Origin: USCg-Taylor sp050740455
GTDB taxonomy: Bacteria; Pseudomonadota; Gammaproteobacteria; JACCXJ01
Direction of reading: 5' to 3'
DNA length: 64,000 bases
Assembly: GCA_050740455.1 (NCBI GenBank)
Contig: JBOIDF010000007.1
Span: forward strand, 1 to 64,000
Numbering within the stretch: the first letter of the stretch is position 1; each line of letters opens with the position of its first letter. Below, piece after piece: positions 1 to 9,540 of this stretch. The notes under the pieces are model-generated. The model was given only the letters and a program-made list of their open reading frames with translations, was not told where the DNA came from and did not search any database. The translations under genes and the position numbers were made by a program.

Positions 1-33
1 CTGTATCTGTTCGTCGTTCATGGGGGTCTTCAT
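1..33 (-). CDS. Possible N-terminal start of a CDS leaving the left edge
   Basis: Eleven codons are open from an ATG at 33 to the window edge, reading MKTPMNDEQIQ. A purine-rich GGGAGG (34-40 on the complementary strand) abuts the first ATG and lies about 12 nt before the second ATG at 21, so the second is the better start. The fragment is too short to assign a family. A directly repeated 14-mer lies just upstream at 63 and 98, so this could belong to a mobile element; that is only a suggestion. Confidence 0.25.
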   Translation of the reverse strand, partial: MKTPMNDEQIQ

Positions 34-62
34 CCTCCCATCATGAACAGCACCCTTCCCTA

Positions 63-111
63 GTTCAGGCTCATCTTGCGTTAGAAATACGCTCCCCGTT
101 CAGGCTCATCT
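63..111. repeat. Direct repeat pair of a 14-mer
   Basis: GTTCAGGCTCATCT occurs at 63-76 and again at 98-111, 35 bp apart start to start. The pair lies between the end of the polymerase/ligase gene and the partial CDS at the left edge. It may be a regulator site or a relic of an insertion sequence; nothing here decides between them. Confidence 0.5.
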
Positions 112-166
112 AGCATTGGAAGAGGCTGGGGCTTGCTTTATCCTCGAAACAAATTAAGATCGCTTC

Positions 167-1516
167 TTACTTATCGTATCCTGAAGTCATGGTGTTCCTA
201 TGTAAGCGCCTGTTCGTTCCGAAGCTTCGCTTCGCGGCAACGAAAGTGCGAGAACGGTTAATCGAAAGCGGTGTCTCGCGGGTACGGAATGCGGCTCTAC
301 TTATGTCATTTCGCTCATGTACTACGGAGATCAGGAGTCGCCTAATTATCGCCGCTAGAGCGAAGAACAACGTGAAAAAAATCGAATAACCCTGCGACAG
401 GAAAAAAGCCGTAACAGAATGACCCAAAAACGCTAGAAACATCAGGCCCGCAAGAGTCCTAACCTGGCGTGCTTCGGCTGATCCCGCTGTTATTCTGCTC
501 GCTCGTACAAGGGTCCTGAACGTTATAAAACTCAAGCTCACGAACGCAATGAACCCGAAAAGACCCACTTCCGACGCCACCTGCAGGTACGAGTTGTGCG
601 CTCCTTGCCATTTGGGCAGAATCCCGAGTGTCGATCTCACGCCGCCAATCGCCATGGGAAAGCAATCGACGCCGACACCCGTGAAGGGATGACCAAGGAT
701 AAGATCGATTGCTCTTGACCAGATTTGCTTTCTACCTTCTTCACCGGTCACGTTATAGTCCGAGGAGAGATCCGTGAGGGACCAATAGCGCTCCGTGTTA
801 ATCCTATCACCCAGAAACAAAACCACCGCTGAGAGGGCAACAAGGAACATCAGCTTGTGTATCCTTTTAACGCCGCCGGTTTTCGTACAGAGCACCATCG
901 CAATAACTGCCGCGAAGCCCAGGAATCCGCCCCGCGAGCCGGTCATGAGAATGACCATGACGGAGCTAAGAACGGCAATGAGTGCGACGACCGTCTTGAA
1001 CAAACTTTCTCTGTGAAAGAGGTAGAAAATACAGATAGGGAAGGTTGAGAGCAAGACGCCTGCAATGTCGTTCGAGTCAAACATACCTCCATAGATTTGG
1101 AAACGTCCCAGGTACGAGTAACCCTCCTTGAACCCGTAAAAACCGTATAAGAACGCGCTTAGACAAATTATCCACACAAGGCTCTTCAGTCGCTCGCGTG
1201 AGTTGACCTCGGCGACAAGAATTAGGAAGAATAAGATATTTATGGAGTAGGTCAGAAAGATATATTCGAAAGCAACTCGCCTGTGATAAGCGAATGGGAT
1301 CCCGAGAACCATGATGACAAAAAAGAGGCAATAGCGTTTTGTTTCAGGCATCGAGAAAACAGCTGAAAGCCTCTGCATACCACCACTGAGGATCAGGCCT
1401 CCCATGATCAGAGCAGTCAAAAGCAGCGCCGGTCTCATCGGCTGAAGAAAAGGCCACAGGTCCTGTGGCCGCCCCAGCAATACGAAACTCCACAGAAGTA
1501 TTAGCTTAAAAAGCAT
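167..1516 (-). CDS. O-antigen ligase/polymerase family membrane protein (Wzy/WaaL type)
   Basis: A 449-residue polytopic membrane protein with roughly ten hydrophobic segments. A long periplasmic-type loop (about residues 230-320) carries GEEGRKQIWSRA and GVGVDCFP, followed by GAHNSYLQVASEVGLFG; this arrangement of charged residues and HNSYL is typical of the Wzy_C/O-antigen ligase domain. Such proteins polymerise repeat units or transfer finished glycan at the periplasmic face of the inner membrane. The C-terminal 50 residues are Arg-rich and cytoplasm-like. It starts at an ATG and is the last gene of the minus-strand polysaccharide cluster in this window, 21 bp after the GT2 gene. Ligase cannot be told from polymerase by sequence alone. 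Confidence 0.82.
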   Translation of the reverse strand: MLFKLILLWSFVLLGRPQDLWPFLQPMRPALLLTALIMGGLILSGGMQRLSAVFSMPETKRYCLFFVIMVLGIPFAYHRRVAFEYIFLTYSINILFFLILVAEVNSRERLKSLVWIICLSAFLYGFYGFKEGYSYLGRFQIYGGMFDSNDIAGVLLSTFPICIFYLFHRESLFKTVVALIAVLSSVMVILMTGSRGGFLGFAAVIAMVLCTKTGGVKRIHKLMFLVALSAVVLFLGDRINTERYWSLTDLSSDYNVTGEEGRKQIWSRAIDLILGHPFTGVGVDCFPMAIGGVRSTLGILPKWQGAHNSYLQVASEVGLFGFIAFVSLSFITFRTLVRASRITAGSAEARQVRTLAGLMFLAFLGHSVTAFFLSQGYSIFFTLFFALAAIIRRLLISVVHERNDISRAAFRTRETPLSINRSRTFVAAKRSFGTNRRLHRNTMTSGYDK

Positions 1517-1537
1517 ATCCCAGGCGCGATTCGAGCT

Positions 1538-2728
1538 TTACCGCTGTGTGGGAGACCATGTGGTATAGGTCTCGCCTCGCAAGTACTTCGCCCAGGCAAG
1601 CACTATGGCCATATTGATGACAACGAACGTCTGGGCTGCGTCGGCCAGCCGAGACAGAACCCCTGTTCTTGGTACGAGATTGGTTGCACTAGCACCGCCA
1701 TAGAGAAGCACTTGTCCAGTTAAAACCATTAGATAAAAGCCGCCCGTCGATGCAAGAGGCAGGTTCGATACCAACAAAAGAACCATAAAGAGCGGCACCA
1801 AAAGCCTGGATAGTTTATGCGAGAGGAGCTGAATCGAAAAAAAGCCGAACCTTAAGGGATTCAGTAGATTGCGGTAATTCATAATTGCCCTGATCGTCCT
1901 GCTTGCGATGCGAACCTGCCGGTGAAACTCGCGCTTGGTTCCGCCGGCGGTGTTCTCAAAACAGAACGCTTTTCTCTCGAGGACTCCCCGGTAGCCCTGT
2001 CTTATAATTGACATAGGAATGACGAAGTCGTTAATGTCGTATTCCTCGAGCGGAATAAACAACTCTTTGCGAATCGCAAAGATGGCACCATCGGCACCGA
2101 CGCACGACCCAACGATGCTCTCAAGTTCTTTGGTCACTAACTCTAGCTTCGCGTAGAAGCTGATCGGGTTCGCTGTTATCGGATCACCGCCGGATCCGTA
2201 TCTGGTCCAGCCCGTGACAAATCCGACGGTGCTGTCCTGAAACGGACGCACGAGTGCTTTCAAGGCGTGTTTGTCGTAGCTGGAATTGGCGTCGGAGAAG
2301 ACGATGATCTTTCTTGTCGCCAGGGGCACAGCTTTGTTCAAGCACGCTGTTTTCCCGGTTCGTTTCTCGTAGTGCAGAAGTCGGATGCCCATGGCGGCGA
2401 ACTGAGAGGCGATCTCGGTTGTTCTGTCGTCGGAGCCGTCTGAGACAACAACGATCTCAAGCAAATCCTTCGGATACTCAAGCGACAGCGCGTTGTTGAT
2501 TTTCTCCCCGATCACTTTTTCTTCGTTGTACGCCGAAATAATCAGGGTTACGGATGGCAAGTTTTCCTCTCCGGTCTCCGCTCTTTGGCTCCTCGCGCGT
2601 ATGCTAAATCGAGACAGGAACCAGAGAAGAGTGGGATAGCCTGGATAGGAATACACTATCACGGAAAGAGATAACCAAAAGAGTGTTTCAATGCCGGTCA
2701 TGCATGGTTGCCCCGCCATAAGCGTCAC
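1538..2728 (-). CDS. Family 2 glycosyltransferase, membrane-bound, processive-like
   Basis: An N-terminal hydrophobic segment precedes a GT-A domain: SVTLIISAYNEEKVIGEKI, then VVVSDGSDDRTTEIA for nucleotide binding, FSDANSSYD as the DxD-like metal site, and HRQVRIASRTIRA resembling the Q/RxxRW acceptor region. Several membrane helices close the 396-residue protein, as in cellulose synthase-like enzymes that make and export chains from the cytoplasmic face. The longest reading frame begins with GTG at 2728; ATG codons at 2719 and 2701 are alternatives, and 2701 would start exactly before the hydrophobic segment. It lies 7 bp after the amidotransferase gene and is probably cotranscribed with it. 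Sugar specificity is unknown. Confidence 0.85.
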   Translation of the reverse strand: MTLMAGQPCMTGIETLFWLSLSVIVYSYPGYPTLLWFLSRFSIRARSQRAETGEENLPSVTLIISAYNEEKVIGEKINNALSLEYPKDLLEIVVVSDGSDDRTTEIASQFAAMGIRLLHYEKRTGKTACLNKAVPLATRKIIVFSDANSSYDKHALKALVRPFQDSTVGFVTGWTRYGSGGDPITANPISFYAKLELVTKELESIVGSCVGADGAIFAIRKELFIPLEEYDINDFVIPMSIIRQGYRGVLERKAFCFENTAGGTKREFHRQVRIASRTIRAIMNYRNLLNPLRFGFFSIQLLSHKLSRLLVPLFMVLLLVSNLPLASTGGFYLMVLTGQVLLYGGASATNLVPRTGVLSRLADAAQTFVVINMAIVLAWAKYLRGETYTTWSPTQR

Positions 2729-2735
2729 GGAGAGT

Positions 2736-4634
2736 TTAGTTAAGATAGAGATCGAACCAGGTTTGAAAGATCAACAACGACCAGATAAGCGTATCGTTGA
2801 TCTCTTTTCGGCTAAAGTGGTCCTCTAGGATGGTGTCTATCGTTTTCTGATTGAAAATACCATGCTTGCTCAAGTTGTCTCGTGATAATCTGCTGAGAGT
2901 AAGTGGTTTGATGTCGGTCTGCAGCCACTTGGTCATGGGGCCGACGAATCCCTGTTTCCGATGATTAAGCACCTCGGCCGGAAGAAGGGAAGAGACCCCC
3001 TGTTTGAGGAGGTACTTCTTTTGGAACCACTTCATCTTAACGTCGGGCGGAATGGCCGCAGAATACTCCAGCAGCTTATGGTCAACGAATGGAGCCCTAA
3101 CCTCGAGGGAGTTCCACATGCTCATCCTGTCCGTACAGGCCAGGATGTCCTCGGGAAGATAGGTCTTGATGTCGCAGTAGAAGGCCTTATTGAGAGGATG
3201 TTCCGCGTTGTCGGTATTGAAGATGTCGAGGTAACGCTGCTCGGCTGCAGCGAAGGCATCTTGGTAACGTTTGCCAGTGTCTGAAAACAAAACCGCTTTG
3301 TAACGTTCGGGCAGTTTCGAAACAAAACCAAGATAACGACGCGCATGGTCCCCGGAAGCCGAGCGTGCGAAGCGTTTGATATGGTTAATGCGGTACGATC
3401 CGGAGGCGGTTTCGGGTATCCGTTCCAGGAACTTTGGAATGAGGCGTTCCCGGATCAGCGATGGAATTTTGGTATAGAGGTGGCTCATCTTGAAGCCGAG
3501 ATACCGCTCGTAACCTGCAAAAGTCTCATCACCGCCCAATCCCGAGAGCGCAACTGTGACATTCTCGCGCGCCATTTTACAGACATAGTAAGACGGAATC
3601 GTCGAATCATCTGCGAAGGGTTCATCAAAAGAGGTAACGATCCCGTCTAGCAGTGACCCCACACTCGGCAACACCTCGTATTCCCGGTGCTCTGTCGCGT
3701 ACTGCTTTGCGACCAAGCGTGCATAGGGTCGCTCATCTTCAAACCCCCCGGTAGTGCCACCGAATCCGATGGTGAAGGTTTTCACCGGCTTCCCTGAAAC
3801 CTGATTCATTAAAGCCACGACTGTGCTCGAATCGATACCACCGCTAAGGAATGCGCCGAGCGGAACATCGCTGATGAGCCTGATTCTTACCGATTCCTCG
3901 AGCAGGTCCAGGAGTTCATGAACAAACTGGCTCTCGCTTTTCCGCGTATCGGGATCGAAGTGCAAATCCCAGTACTGCTCACTGGCAATCCGTCCACCCT
4001 GTACCGTGAGTGTGTGGCCGGCAGGTAGCTTACGTATGTTCCTGAAAATGGTGAGTGGAGCGGGAATGTACGAAAAGAGAAAATACGCAGTCAGAGCCTC
4101 CTCGTCGATTGATCGATCAAACTCGGGGTCTGACAGGATCGATTTCATCTCAGAGGCGAATACGAACTTACCAGCATATTGAGCGTAAAAGAGCGGCTTT
4201 TTGCCGACCCGATCCCGAGCAAGGAAAAGCCTCTGCTCCTTGCCATCCCAGATACCGAAGGCAAACATGCCGCGCAGGCGGTGCACGCACGCATCGCCCC
4301 ATTCCTCGTAGGCGTGAATGATCGTCTCGGTGTCGCTGTTCGTTGAAAACCGGTAACCTTTCCCGATGAGGCCGGCCCTGATCTCCCCAAAGTTGTAAAT
4401 CTCGCCATTAAAGACGATGCAGGTTGCCCCGTCCGCGCTAAACATCGGCTGATGTCCCGTCTTCAGGTCGATGATACTCAGTCGCCGATGGCCGAGGGCG
4501 ATGGCGTCGTCGACGAAATAGCCGCAGTCATCCGGCCCACGGTGCGCGAGGCGTTCAGTCATTTCCGTGATCCTAGGCCTGAGTTTGTCGGCGTGCCCTT
4601 GCTCAGGAGAGTATATTCCGGTTATTCCGCACAC
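2736..4634 (-). CDS. Asparagine synthetase-type glutamine amidotransferase of the polysaccharide cluster
   Basis: The 632-residue protein has the two AsnB domains. The class II glutaminase domain begins with Met then catalytic Cys2 (MCGITGIYS), with HRGPDD at 31-36 and FNGEIYN at 75-81. The ATP-pyrophosphatase synthetase domain has the PP-loop SGGIDSS at 264-270. The GTG start at 4634 is fixed by the need for Cys at position 2. Family members make asparagine, but copies inside exopolysaccharide clusters (including those annotated as exosortase-system amidotransferases) are thought to amidate sugar carboxyls or other glycan groups. That role is inferred here from location between glycosyltransferase genes. 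Confidence 0.88.
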   Translation of the reverse strand: MCGITGIYSPEQGHADKLRPRITEMTERLAHRGPDDCGYFVDDAIALGHRRLSIIDLKTGHQPMFSADGATCIVFNGEIYNFGEIRAGLIGKGYRFSTNSDTETIIHAYEEWGDACVHRLRGMFAFGIWDGKEQRLFLARDRVGKKPLFYAQYAGKFVFASEMKSILSDPEFDRSIDEEALTAYFLFSYIPAPLTIFRNIRKLPAGHTLTVQGGRIASEQYWDLHFDPDTRKSESQFVHELLDLLEESVRIRLISDVPLGAFLSGGIDSSTVVALMNQVSGKPVKTFTIGFGGTTGGFEDERPYARLVAKQYATEHREYEVLPSVGSLLDGIVTSFDEPFADDSTIPSYYVCKMARENVTVALSGLGGDETFAGYERYLGFKMSHLYTKIPSLIRERLIPKFLERIPETASGSYRINHIKRFARSASGDHARRYLGFVSKLPERYKAVLFSDTGKRYQDAFAAAEQRYLDIFNTDNAEHPLNKAFYCDIKTYLPEDILACTDRMSMWNSLEVRAPFVDHKLLEYSAAIPPDVKMKWFQKKYLLKQGVSSLLPAEVLNHRKQGFVGPMTKWLQTDIKPLTLSRLSRDNLSKHGIFNQKTIDTILEDHFSRKEINDTLIWSLLIFQTWFDLYLN

Positions 4635-4643
4635 TTTCGGTAC

Positions 4644-5645
4644 TCAAACGCTAGGGGCGAGATCTCTAGCCGCCGTTAATATGGTACTAACGTAGATCTC
4701 AAATGTATGAAGATCCTGTACCGACTTGAGAGCATTCACCGATAGTCGATTGCAAAGATTCCTGTCCGCCATAAGTTGTGAAATTGCTCTTTCCAGCGTG
4801 TTCGAATCATCCGGGGGAACGAGAATACCATTGACCCCCGATTGAATATAATCGATGGTCCCGACAGTCTCCGTTGCGATTACCGGTTTCCCCAGCGCCA
4901 TAGCCTCCAAGATCACCACCTGTCCTGTAGATTTGACGAGCCTCTTGAGTGGAACGATTACGGCGTGGCAGTCCGCGAGTATCTCTAGGTACTTGGGATA
5001 GGATATGTTGAGCAACAGCTTGACATTCGGTGGCAGCTCTACGCCTTTAACGCTGTCCTCGTCGCTCACAATGACTACTTCGCAACTCAGGTCCTTAATG
5101 GCCTTCGCAAGCACCTCAAAATCCCTTCCAGTCCTGCCCGCGCTGAGGAAATATCCTCCTTTCCCCTGAACGGTCCTTGGTTCCAGAACATTCGTATGGA
5201 AGGGAAGAAAACGAATTCGACCCTTCGGTAACCGTAGCCGTTCGGAATATGCTGCTGTCTCACTTCTTGATGAAACGAAGATCAAATCGACTTTCTTGAA
5301 AATAAAAGACTGTATCGTTCTTTTAATTCTCCAGAACACGTCATCTCGTGCTTCATCCAGCATCAACTCAAGAATAATCTGTCGCGGAAATGAAAGGCCG
5401 AGGATCCTCCTCACAAGGGCTACCAACTGAGCAGTTCGAAGATTGGCATTTATCAGAACATCATAATACTTCTTATAGAAAAGAAACCTCAGAAGATTGA
5501 AAAAGGGCGCTAAGGCAGCATTCTTGGAGAGCGACTCAAGCGGTTTGAGCACTGGTATGCGGAGTTGACCGATGTAGTCGGTATTCCTTTGCCATGTCTC
5601 GCTCTGACCGATTCTTATGTCAGTCAGGAGAGTTGTAGTCCTCAT
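4644..5645 (-). CDS. Glycosyltransferase, family 4-like (GT-B)
   Basis: The protein has 333 residues. The C-terminal half carries the nucleotide-sugar binding signature VIVPLKRLVKSTGQVVILEA followed by MALGKPVIATETVGTIDYI and the closing GILVPPDD, typical of GT4/GT1 GT-B enzymes, in which the Glu of VILEA contacts the donor. The N-terminal acceptor half is divergent and rather basic. It is somewhat shorter than the usual 370-400 residues, so the acceptor domain is compact. The ATG start at 5645 lies in the same direction as its neighbours, 9 bp before the amidotransferase. It presumably adds one residue to the lipid-linked repeat unit in the cytoplasm. Confidence 0.83.
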   Translation of the reverse strand: MRTTTLLTDIRIGQSETWQRNTDYIGQLRIPVLKPLESLSKNAALAPFFNLLRFLFYKKYYDVLINANLRTAQLVALVRRILGLSFPRQIILELMLDEARDDVFWRIKRTIQSFIFKKVDLIFVSSRSETAAYSERLRLPKGRIRFLPFHTNVLEPRTVQGKGGYFLSAGRTGRDFEVLAKAIKDLSCEVVIVSDEDSVKGVELPPNVKLLLNISYPKYLEILADCHAVIVPLKRLVKSTGQVVILEAMALGKPVIATETVGTIDYIQSGVNGILVPPDDSNTLERAISQLMADRNLCNRLSVNALKSVQDLHTFEIYVSTILTAARDLAPSV

Positions 5646-5710
5646 ACTCGGGTTATAACGTCATGTACAACGTTTCAGTAAGCACCTTACTTTGCAAACC
5701 GGCGGGAACA

Positions 5711-6217
5711 CTATAGTTTCACTGCTTCTAGCGTCACTTTCAATGCGTGAACAGTGGCGAAATGGTGAGCTAAAAACCACTGAAGTCTCTTGGGGAGCCA
5801 ATCGAGAAGTTTCCTTTGCGATGGCGTTACAGACAAGATACTGAATCGTGCTTTCGAATAGTAATTATAGTGAGATAACCAGGTTTCTCCATCAGGTGTG
5901 AAGTAATCAAAACTGTTTTCCGTGAAAACTTTCACGTGTGTGGGATCTGCGCTCGCTCCAGGACTGTTATAGTAGGGCACCCATATTTCAACTCGGCCTC
6001 GATTCTTGCAAATTCTCCATAGTTCTTCCATGACTCCAATCGTATTCGGCAGATGTTCCAGTACGTTGTCAAGAAACAACTCGTCGGCCGTATCTGACTC
6101 GAAAGGATACGGAAACATATTCATGTCATGAATGACGTCTACCCCCTGTAAGTCTGTAATATCGACGCCGACGTATCCTGGTTTCTTCGACTTGCCACAA
6201 CCGAAATCTATCTTCAT
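5711..6217 (-). CDS. Class I SAM-dependent methyltransferase-like protein
   Basis: A short domain of about 168 residues begins MKIDFGCGKSKKPGYVGVDI, the glycine-rich SAM-binding loop plus the acidic end of strand 2, followed by FLDNVLEHLPNTIGVMEELW, the post-I motif common in Methyltransf_11-type proteins. An upstream extension is possible, but the ATG at 6217 is chosen because AAGGAG stands about 9 nt before it and the SAM loop begins right after. The C-terminus is hydrophobic and aromatic. It could methylate a sugar or lipid intermediate, or be a non-catalytic relative; the target is unknown. Confidence 0.75.
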   Translation of the reverse strand: MKIDFGCGKSKKPGYVGVDITDLQGVDVIHDMNMFPYPFESDTADELFLDNVLEHLPNTIGVMEELWRICKNRGRVEIWVPYYNSPGASADPTHVKVFTENSFDYFTPDGETWLSHYNYYSKARFSILSVTPSQRKLLDWLPKRLQWFLAHHFATVHALKVTLEAVKL

Positions 6218-6796
6218 CGTTTCATTTCTCCTTCGGCGTTTGCTGGCCTGTGGGGCGTTGGCCATGGTAGGGAAGTGCTCCAGTGGTTGGTGAGCCAAGC
6301 CTTAGCGGCTTTCCTCTTACCGGATGACTGGGTCCTGTTCCTGGTGGTAGATAGTACCTTGAAGGACGGCGCACGATGAGGTGGGTTGTCAATAGTAGAC
6401 GCCATAACTTTTAAGCAGCCGGTCATCTCGCCTCGAAGGTGCTCGCGATGAGCGTGCGGGGTTGAGCGCCGCTAGCGGAGGCGCGATGGCCATGCGGTTT
6501 TGGCCGAGACCTTTGTCGATCTCAGCCGTTTCCAAGGCGCCTGCCTCACCCGCGAAATCAGTCAACAGAATCGCTCAAAAGACAGCGCCAATGAACCAAC
6601 CGTTCCCCTCGCGCTGGCGTGGCGCTCACCACATTTCTCATACCCGTCAGATTAATAATACCCCTGCAACTCAACCCTGTGGAGGATTTGCTGCAGTTGG
6701 CGCGTACCACTCTCGAAGCGAAGCCCACCCCCCGCAAGGAACTCCCAAGGTCTCAAAAAGGTCGCCTGACCGTTTCAATCCGCTAAAGTCATGCGA
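6218..6796. other. Intergenic interval with no supported gene
   Basis: About 580 bp separate the methyltransferase start from the next glycosyltransferase stop. Reading frames on both strands are short, compositionally odd and unlike known families. No convincing terminator, promoter or repeat was found beyond the ribosome-binding sequence next to 6217. The length is unusual inside an otherwise tightly packed cluster and may mark a lost gene. Confidence 0.5.
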
Positions 6797-8152
6797 TTAA
6801 ATTGTCAAGCGCCGCCCCTGGCCTATGGTAGATGTCCGGATCGTCTCCTCCAGGTGCTTCCGCAGTCGCAGGGTAAGGCTGTAGTTCCGGAAGGGCTCGT
6901 AGCGGTCATCGATAATCGGTTCGAGGTGGCCCCTCCGCCACTCACCGTACATTGCCAAGAGTACCGCCTCAATTTGAGCGGCATCGTTTTCACAAGCGGT
7001 ACCGATAGAATAGCGTTCTACTAATGACCAAGTTGCACTCCCAATCTCGGCGATGCACAAGACCGGTCGGCGAGCGGCCATATAATCGTATACCTTTCGC
7101 GGAACCTGGAGCGGAAAGCCCGGCTGGTAGAGGATAAGCACATCACTTTCTATCATGGCCCGAAGCGACGCCTGATACGTAACTCGCGGTATGACTTCGA
7201 CAACGTTCGCCAGGGAGCGCGATACGAGGATTTCGGCAATGGTCGGGTCGGCGGTGGTTATCCCTCCAACAAAACGAAGCTTGATCCGCATTGGATCTAT
7301 GCCGCCACGCTCGATGGCGTTCCGTGCCGCTTGAAGAAGCGGTAAGGGATTGCGCGAAAAGTACAGGGCCCCGGCATGCGTGAGGGTCAAGGCCCTTTTC
7401 CTTCTCGGAGAAAGGTCGGGAAGATAGTCCTCAAACCCGTTGGTGATAGTCACCACCCACTCGGGCGAAAGGCCTGGGTAGCGTCGAAGAAAATCTTGCT
7501 TCATCTCTTCGGTGTTGCAGATCAGCATGTCCGCACTATCGAGTAGGCCCTTCTCGAGGCGACCATCGATCCATCTGAAAACACGCCCCCGTTGGACGTG
7601 ACCGGGGTTGGCTAACCAAGGATCGCGGAAGTCAAGCACCAGCGGCACTTTGGTTAGCTGCTTCAAAATTCTTCCGGCCACCATTCCCGACCAGGGGCCT
7701 CCCGTAGCGACAATGATGTCCGGTCTCCGTTCGCGAATGATCGCTAACCCTTGACGGACACAAGGAGCAATCCATCCCACGTGGTAGTCGGGGGTCGTAA
7801 GGAGCTTTGCGACGAATTTCTTGGTCTCCCGCGTTAACCGTACTCTCATCCCATTCGTCACCGGGGGTTTGCTAGCCGGAGCCGTTCCCGACCGCAGCCT
7901 CAGTCGATCCCGCATCATCACAAGGTATCGGTCGGGCCGGCGGACAGCGCTACGTACCACCTTGATGTGATGATCGAGCCTCACCGCCAGATCCTGGTCC
8001 AGGGGCTGATCGGGCAGGAAATCTTCTTTGCGGGAAGTAAGGATTGTGACCTGGTCGCCCATTTTTGTTAGATGATTAGCAAAAAAGAGCGGCCGAAAGG
8101 AACCGCTGCTCGCGTCTGGAGGGAAATAGTAGGCTACCAATAGGATATTCAT
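6797..8152 (-). CDS. Glycosyltransferase family 4
   Basis: The 451-residue GT-B protein begins MNILLVAYYFPPDASSGSFR, the first Rossmann strand followed by the glycine/serine loop and an Arg, as in GT4 enzymes with fucosyltransferase- or colanic-acid-like N-termini. An acceptor-side motif IIVATGGPWSGMVAGRILK and RGRVFRWIDGRLEKGLLDSA follow, and a C-terminal donor-site region PLQVPRKVYDYMAARRPVLC. It starts at an ATG. The gene lies 45 bp after the DegT aminotransferase, so aminosugar synthesis and transfer may be coupled. Donor specificity cannot be read from sequence. Confidence 0.85.
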   Translation of the reverse strand: MNILLVAYYFPPDASSGSFRPLFFANHLTKMGDQVTILTSRKEDFLPDQPLDQDLAVRLDHHIKVVRSAVRRPDRYLVMMRDRLRLRSGTAPASKPPVTNGMRVRLTRETKKFVAKLLTTPDYHVGWIAPCVRQGLAIIRERRPDIIVATGGPWSGMVAGRILKQLTKVPLVLDFRDPWLANPGHVQRGRVFRWIDGRLEKGLLDSADMLICNTEEMKQDFLRRYPGLSPEWVVTITNGFEDYLPDLSPRRKRALTLTHAGALYFSRNPLPLLQAARNAIERGGIDPMRIKLRFVGGITTADPTIAEILVSRSLANVVEVIPRVTYQASLRAMIESDVLILYQPGFPLQVPRKVYDYMAARRPVLCIAEIGSATWSLVERYSIGTACENDAAQIEAVLLAMYGEWRRGHLEPIIDDRYEPFRNYSLTLRLRKHLEETIRTSTIGQGRRLTI

Positions 8153-8197
8153 TCGCTTTCCTGCGCTCCCCCCGTTTTAGCCCGTTTGTCGATCGCT

Positions 8198-9517
8198 TTA
8201 AGTCCTTGCAGTCGAAACGGCATCGAAGAGCAGTCCGCTTATTTCCATCACATCTCTTTCCGTAAGATAGGCATGGGTGGGTAACGTGATGAGTTCCCTT
8301 GTGCAGCTGTCAGCAATCGGAAAATTCCGAGCCCCAATCTGAGACTGCAAATCCGGAATGCCACCTATGGAATCGGGATAAACCGGCATTACGCCCAGAC
8401 CCCTCTTTACGCACTCCTTTAAAATGAATTCCCTATATTCGACATTACTATATTTTACCGGAAACCGTATGAGACCACGCCCTTGCCAATTTTGACAATG
8501 CTGCTGCCAAATGCCTTGACTTTTCAGAATGTCAATCCATCTATTCACATTCTTCTCTCGGCCATCGTGCAATTCCAGCAGTCTTTTCCGCCAATGTCGC
8601 GCGAGGCCTGCTTGATAGGAAGACATTCTCCGAATCGGGAAATGCGGTTCAAACAGCGTTTCCCCAAGCCTGAGCGAAGGGATGGACCGAGGGATCCAGA
8701 AAAGAAGTGGATGAAGGAACATCGATAACGCCACAGTCTTCAAAAAGAGCGCCAGCACTTCCCGTGAGTTATATGCCGACAGGCCCGAAACGACATGCAT
8801 AAGCTTCGCAGCGATGTCATCCCTATTCGTGAGAATGATTCCTCCCTCAACGGTTGAAAAAGCTTTCCCGCGTCCTAGGCTGAAAAAACTGACATCTCCA
8901 AGCGTTCCAAGTTTCTTCCCGTCCCACGTCTCTCCCATGGCCTGGGCAGCATCTTCCACAATAGTGACTTCAGGATCTCGAACAACACTCCGCAGTTTCG
9001 GTACATCGGCCGGTATACCGAATAGATGGGTCGGAACAACAGCAAGAAGCCGCTTCGTTGGGTCTGTGGACCTACCGACGTTACCTGATGTTTCACCCGG
9101 GGAATCCGTGATGCCAAGGTGTAGAAGAGTGTCAACACCCCGTGAGGTAAATGCGCTAGACAATAACATCTCTGATAGCTGCGCGAAATCAAAATCTAGG
9201 TTAGCCGGTTGCAGGTCGCACAGCCGTATCGTGAAGCCTGAGCGCACGATAGACGAGGGGGCAGAATAGCACGTAAAAGCGGGGATGAGCACCTCCTCTC
9301 TAGCGGGATACAACTCCCTGAGAGCTAGGAGGATCAAAGTGAAGGCCGCCTTTCCCGAAGAGACCAGGAAACAGTGTTTCATTCCAAAGTATTCTGTTAG
9401 CTCCGACCGAAAACGATCGATCTCTTTCTCGCCGCGAAAAACCCCGCGAATTCCCGAAACGAGATCCCTGACGCGAATCGGAGCAGCCGCGGGCGGTAGA
9501 GTTCTCCCAATGCGCAT
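8198..9517 (-). CDS. DegT/DnrJ/EryC1/StrS-family PLP aminotransferase
   Basis: The 439-residue fold type I PLP protein has VSSGKAAFTLIL (cofactor phosphate contacts), VEDAAQAMGETWDGKKLGT (Asp to pyridine N) and DVSFFSLGRGKAFSTVEGG with the probable Schiff-base Lys in GRGKAFST. Typical family members use YPTKNL or HKNL at that point, so the SLGRGKAF context is a variant. These enzymes transaminate 3- or 4-keto nucleotide sugars. The ORF is somewhat longer than most members (370-400). It sits between FemAB-like and GT4 genes, which supports amino-sugar or aminoacylated-sugar tailoring of the exported glycan. Confidence 0.82.
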   Translation of the reverse strand: MRIGRTLPPAAAPIRVRDLVSGIRGVFRGEKEIDRFRSELTEYFGMKHCFLVSSGKAAFTLILLALRELYPAREEVLIPAFTCYSAPSSIVRSGFTIRLCDLQPANLDFDFAQLSEMLLSSAFTSRGVDTLLHLGITDSPGETSGNVGRSTDPTKRLLAVVPTHLFGIPADVPKLRSVVRDPEVTIVEDAAQAMGETWDGKKLGTLGDVSFFSLGRGKAFSTVEGGIILTNRDDIAAKLMHVVSGLSAYNSREVLALFLKTVALSMFLHPLLFWIPRSIPSLRLGETLFEPHFPIRRMSSYQAGLARHWRKRLLELHDGREKNVNRWIDILKSQGIWQQHCQNWQGRGLIRFPVKYSNVEYREFILKECVKRGLGVMPVYPDSIGGIPDLQSQIGARNFPIADSCTRELITLPTHAYLTERDVMEISGLLFDAVSTART

Positions 9518-9540
9518 TGCGGTAGACCTGATAAGGCGGC